Both the position numbers and the translations under genes were made by a program. From Chloroflexia bacterium (GTDB taxonomy: Bacteria; Chloroflexota; Chloroflexia; Thermomicrobiales; UBA6265), in contig JACCVC010000125.1 in assembly GCA_013698305.1 (NCBI GenBank), forward strand, positions 1 to 14,931: a DNA stretch of 14,931 bases, in the 5' to 3' direction. Positions within the stretch are counted from its first letter, which is position 1. Each line of letters begins with the position of its first letter. This document shows positions 12,920 to 14,931 of the stretch, piece after piece. The notes beneath the pieces were generated by a model. The model was not told the DNA's origin, did no database searches, and saw only the letters and a list, made by a program, of their open reading frames with translations.

Positions 12920-14221
12920 CTACCCACCCTGAAGCGTGTCGCCGATATACGGATGCCGGTGCGGGAAAAGATCGCGAAGCAGCGACGCCACCGCGGGAGA
13001 GACGTCGTCCGGGTTTCCGGGATCGACCGCCGGACCGCGCAGAGGAGGATAGGGAACGCGGTCCAGCCAGTCGCCCGCCGAGCGCCAGCCGGTGATCCAG
13101 GGCACCGTCACCGCCGGTGGCGCGGACACGATGTCTTCAGTGGCGCCGGGCGCGATATCGATGCCATGTTCCGTGATCGACACCGTCGCGACCTGTCCAT
13201 CATCTCGACCGGCACGTAGCGCGACCGACGTTCCCGCATGCCGGCCCATCAGCAGGCTTTCGTCCCACTCTGTGCGCAGCGCCTCCAGCACGGCCGCCAG
13301 ATCGTTGACGCGATACATGGCGGCGTACCCGCCGCGATAGATCGACGACGCCGATTTTCGGCGAGCGCCGCGATGAAACAGCCACTCCCCGAACGGTCCA
13401 TGGGGCGCGATCGCCAACGGCAGTTCGGCCTCTCCTGACCGCTTGAGATGGTCGAGAAGCGCCGCCGCAAGGATTCCCCGGGCGGCACCTTCTCGCGCCG
13501 CCGCCAGCGTCACGGCTCCCCCGGGCTGGGGACCAATCCCGCCTGACCAGCGCTTCCATCGCACCACCGCGCAAATGTCGCCGCGACCGTCCTCGATCAC
13601 CCGCCAATCCACGCCGTGCGGATCGGCTTTGTCCACAAAGAAGCGGAGCAAGTCCGTATCGATGATCGGAGAGCAGGGAGTGTGCCGATGTTCCGCCGCG
13701 ATCAGATCGACCACCGCTGGAGCGTCCCTATCAGGATCGAGTGCCCGCAGCGTTCCTTCCCGGATGGCGCAGGCAGCCAGCGGCTCCAACGCGATCGAAA
13801 GGAAGGCGTTGGCGTGATCGGGACAGGCATAGTGGAAATCCCACTGTTCGTAGAAGTCCGGGATGCCGGTCAGGAACATCAGCGGGATGTGCTGTTCTCG
13901 CATGGTCGCGATCCAGCTCTCCATCAGCAGGCGGCTGAGCCCACGCTTGCGATGCTCCGGCAGGGTACCGACCAGTCCGATCTCTCCGGCCTTGAGGGTC
14001 GTCGCGCCGAACCGGTGGTCCCACACGCCCAGCGCCGTCAGGGCAATGGCGCGGTCGCCCTGGAAGATCGCCCGATGGGCGCCGTCAACCGACCAGACCG
14101 GATGCTCGTGATGCAACTCCACCCACATCGGCGTCGGCTCGTGGATGATCGTGTGCGAATCAACCGCGGCGCGGAACTGCCGCTCGGTCTGCAATGATAC
14201 GATGTCGGGACGTTGGGACAT
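12920..14221 (-). CDS. Eis-like GNAT N-acetyltransferase
   Basis: A 433-residue protein with the three-part Eis layout. The N-terminal GNAT domain (about 5-150) has the acetyl-CoA loop VGTLPEHRKRGLSRLLM (84-100) and the FLTGIPDFYEQWDF block (116-129). A second, degenerate GNAT-like domain follows (about 155-300). The C-terminal region (about 315-433) is the SCP2-like lid, ending HPYIGDTLQGG. Eis-type enzymes acetylate amines, including aminoglycosides in Mycobacterium, usually as hexamers. The natural substrate here is unknown. The ATG at 14221 has AAGGA about 11 nt upstream, a rather long spacing. The neighbouring divergent gene is an ANT(6)-like nucleotidyltransferase, separated by a repeat element. 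Confidence 0.85.
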   Translation of the reverse strand: MSQRPDIVSLQTERQFRAAVDSHTIIHEPTPMWVELHHEHPVWSVDGAHRAIFQGDRAIALTALGVWDHRFGATTLKAGEIGLVGTLPEHRKRGLSRLLMESWIATMREQHIPLMFLTGIPDFYEQWDFHYACPDHANAFLSIALEPLAACAIREGTLRALDPDRDAPAVVDLIAAEHRHTPCSPIIDTDLLRFFVDKADPHGVDWRVIEDGRGDICAVVRWKRWSGGIGPQPGGAVTLAAAREGAARGILAAALLDHLKRSGEAELPLAIAPHGPFGEWLFHRGARRKSASSIYRGGYAAMYRVNDLAAVLEALRTEWDESLLMGRHAGTSVALRAGRDDGQVATVSITEHGIDIAPGATEDIVSAPPAVTVPWITGWRSAGDWLDRVPYPPLRGPAVDPGNPDDVSPAVASLLRDLFPHRHPYIGDTLQGG

Positions 14222-14321
14222 GGGTTCTCAGATCCTTGACGATTCGATCGGCCAGTTCATCTTTGAGCCTATATGACATGGTCTCGAAGAACCGCGACAT
14301 CACACAAAGCAATCAACAAAA

Positions 14322-14514
14322 CCTGTCATTCCGAGCTTGTCGAGGAATCTCAGTCGCAACGAAGGTCAGGTCAAATGGAAACAGGACCCGAAAGATCGAT
14401 CAAGTCAACGTAGCGATGCCTACAACCAATGCGGCCATTCCCTGCTCACTTGCCTGGAATTGAGACTGGGATTCTTCGACACGAGGACTGCGTCCTCGGC
14501 TCAGAATGACAAGG
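14322..14514. repeat. MITE-like dispersed inverted-repeat element, second copy
   Basis: The left arm starts CCTGTCATTCCGAGCTTGTC (14322) and ends GAATCTCAGTC (14355). The right arm (14464-14514) is its imperfect inverse, from GACTGGGATTCTTCGAC to CAGAATGACAAGG, with an inserted CGAGGAC-TGC-GTCCTCG hairpin (14482-14498). The right arm matches 6352-6390 in 36 of 39 positions. About 193 bp long with no coding capacity. It occupies most of the gap between the divergent GNAT and nucleotidyltransferase genes, so it separates or contains their promoters. Confidence 0.68.
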
Positions 14515-14569
14515 GGGCAGGTGCCGGTCCTGCCAACAACGACCGTCGCGTCGAGAGGAGGAACAGACC

Positions 14570-14931
14570 ATGACCGACTCCCACGCCCACCTGATCGAGC
14601 GCATCATCACCTGGGCGGAGACTGAGGACAACATCCGCGCGGTGATCGTCACCGGCTCCTCGACGCGCGGTCCCGATGCCGCCGATCGCTTTTCGGATCG
14701 TGACGTCGAGATCATCGCTCGCGACCAGGAGCCACTGCTCGCCGACGACGCCTGGATTCACGCCATCGCGCCGGTGTGGGTGGCGCTGAACCTCGAGAAT
14801 GACCCAGGCGACTTTGAAACCCGGCTCGTCTTCTTCGAGGGCGGGCGCAAGGTCGATTTCACCGTCGCCGATCGGTCACGCATTGACGGGATGCTCGAAC
14901 GGGGCCGGCTCGACGATCTCTACGAGCGAGG
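14570..14931 (+). CDS. Aminoglycoside 6-adenylyltransferase-like nucleotidyltransferase (partial)
   Basis: The first 120 residues of a gene that runs off the window. The nucleotidyltransferase signature is VTGSSTRGPDAADRFSDRDVEII (27-49), with GS at 29-30 and the metal-binding Asp43-x-Asp45. This matches the ANT(6)/AadK family pattern of GS followed by DxD. A second block, ETRLVFFEGGRKVDFTV, also fits. Family enzymes transfer AMP to streptomycin-type aminoglycosides, but many chromosomal homologues have no proven resistance role. The ATG at 14570 has a strong site, GAGAGGAGG (14553-14561), 8 nt upstream. The 3' part is missing, so full-length integrity cannot be judged. Confidence 0.8.
   Translation, partial: MTDSHAHLIERIITWAETEDNIRAVIVTGSSTRGPDAADRFSDRDVEIIARDQEPLLADDAWIHAIAPVWVALNLENDPGDFETRLVFFEGGRKVDFTVADRSRIDGMLERGRLDDLYER

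Overview
The window comes from a GC-rich bacterial chromosome. The gene families (D-aminoacylase-type amidohydrolase, B12-binding radical SAM protein with a CUAEP tail, Eis-like acetyltransferase, Kef-type antiporter) and the many dispersed hairpin repeats suggest a Chloroflexota member, perhaps Thermomicrobia-like. That assignment is an inference from gene content; there is no rRNA or other phylogenetic marker. No integrase, transposase, phage gene, CRISPR array or tRNA is visible.

Layout. 1-1.9 kb (+): a MerR-family regulator, a textbook MerR operator/promoter (20-bp spacer with a 7-bp dyad), and a major facilitator efflux protein. 1.9-3.9 kb (-): a CPA2/Kef-type cation:proton antiporter with a TrkA-N domain. 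3.9-5.0 kb: a 1-kb stretch without a protein gene. 5.0-6.1 kb (-): a membrane-anchored HtrA/DegP-like PDZ serine protease. 6.4-9.0 kb (-): a B12-binding radical SAM protein, whose apparent TGA stop is very probably a selenocysteine codon, followed upstream by an arginase-fold protein. 9.2-9.7 kb (+): a small tail-anchored J-domain protein with an apparent CTG start. 9.6-10.8 kb (-): an APH-fold protein lacking its catalytic residues. 11.0-12.7 kb (-): an N-acyl-D-amino-acid deacylase-like amidohydrolase. 12.9-14.2 kb (-): an Eis-like GNAT protein. 14.57 kb to the end (+): the start of an ANT(6)-like nucleotidyltransferase.

The most unusual element is the 'empty' kilobase between htrA and the antiporter. 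On the minus strand it holds three tandem, diverged copies of one transcription unit. Each has four 11-bp direct repeats (TTCAG/TTAAG every 11 bp, like an OmpR/PhoB/CiaR-family operator), a -10 box 10-11 bp further on, a 5' hairpin, an identical single-stranded CUCUCCUCCC motif that mimics the ribosomal anti-Shine-Dalgarno sequence, and a GC-rich terminator-like hairpin (followed by a T run in two copies). I read these as three paralogous small RNAs of about 90-100 nt under one response regulator. The layout resembles the CiaR-controlled csRNAs of streptococci, whose regulator also controls htrA. Here the sRNAs lie directly behind an htrA gene.

The second strong observation is the radical SAM gene. 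Reading through its TGA gives the tail CUAEPTARQLSR, with a compact SECIS-like hairpin at the right distance.

Dispersed repeats fill most other gaps: two paired inward GTAG-hairpin (REP/BIME-like) elements at 7938-8064 and 10883-11014, and two MITE-like inverted-repeat elements at 6125-6391 and 14322-14514 that share a nearly identical 39-bp arm.
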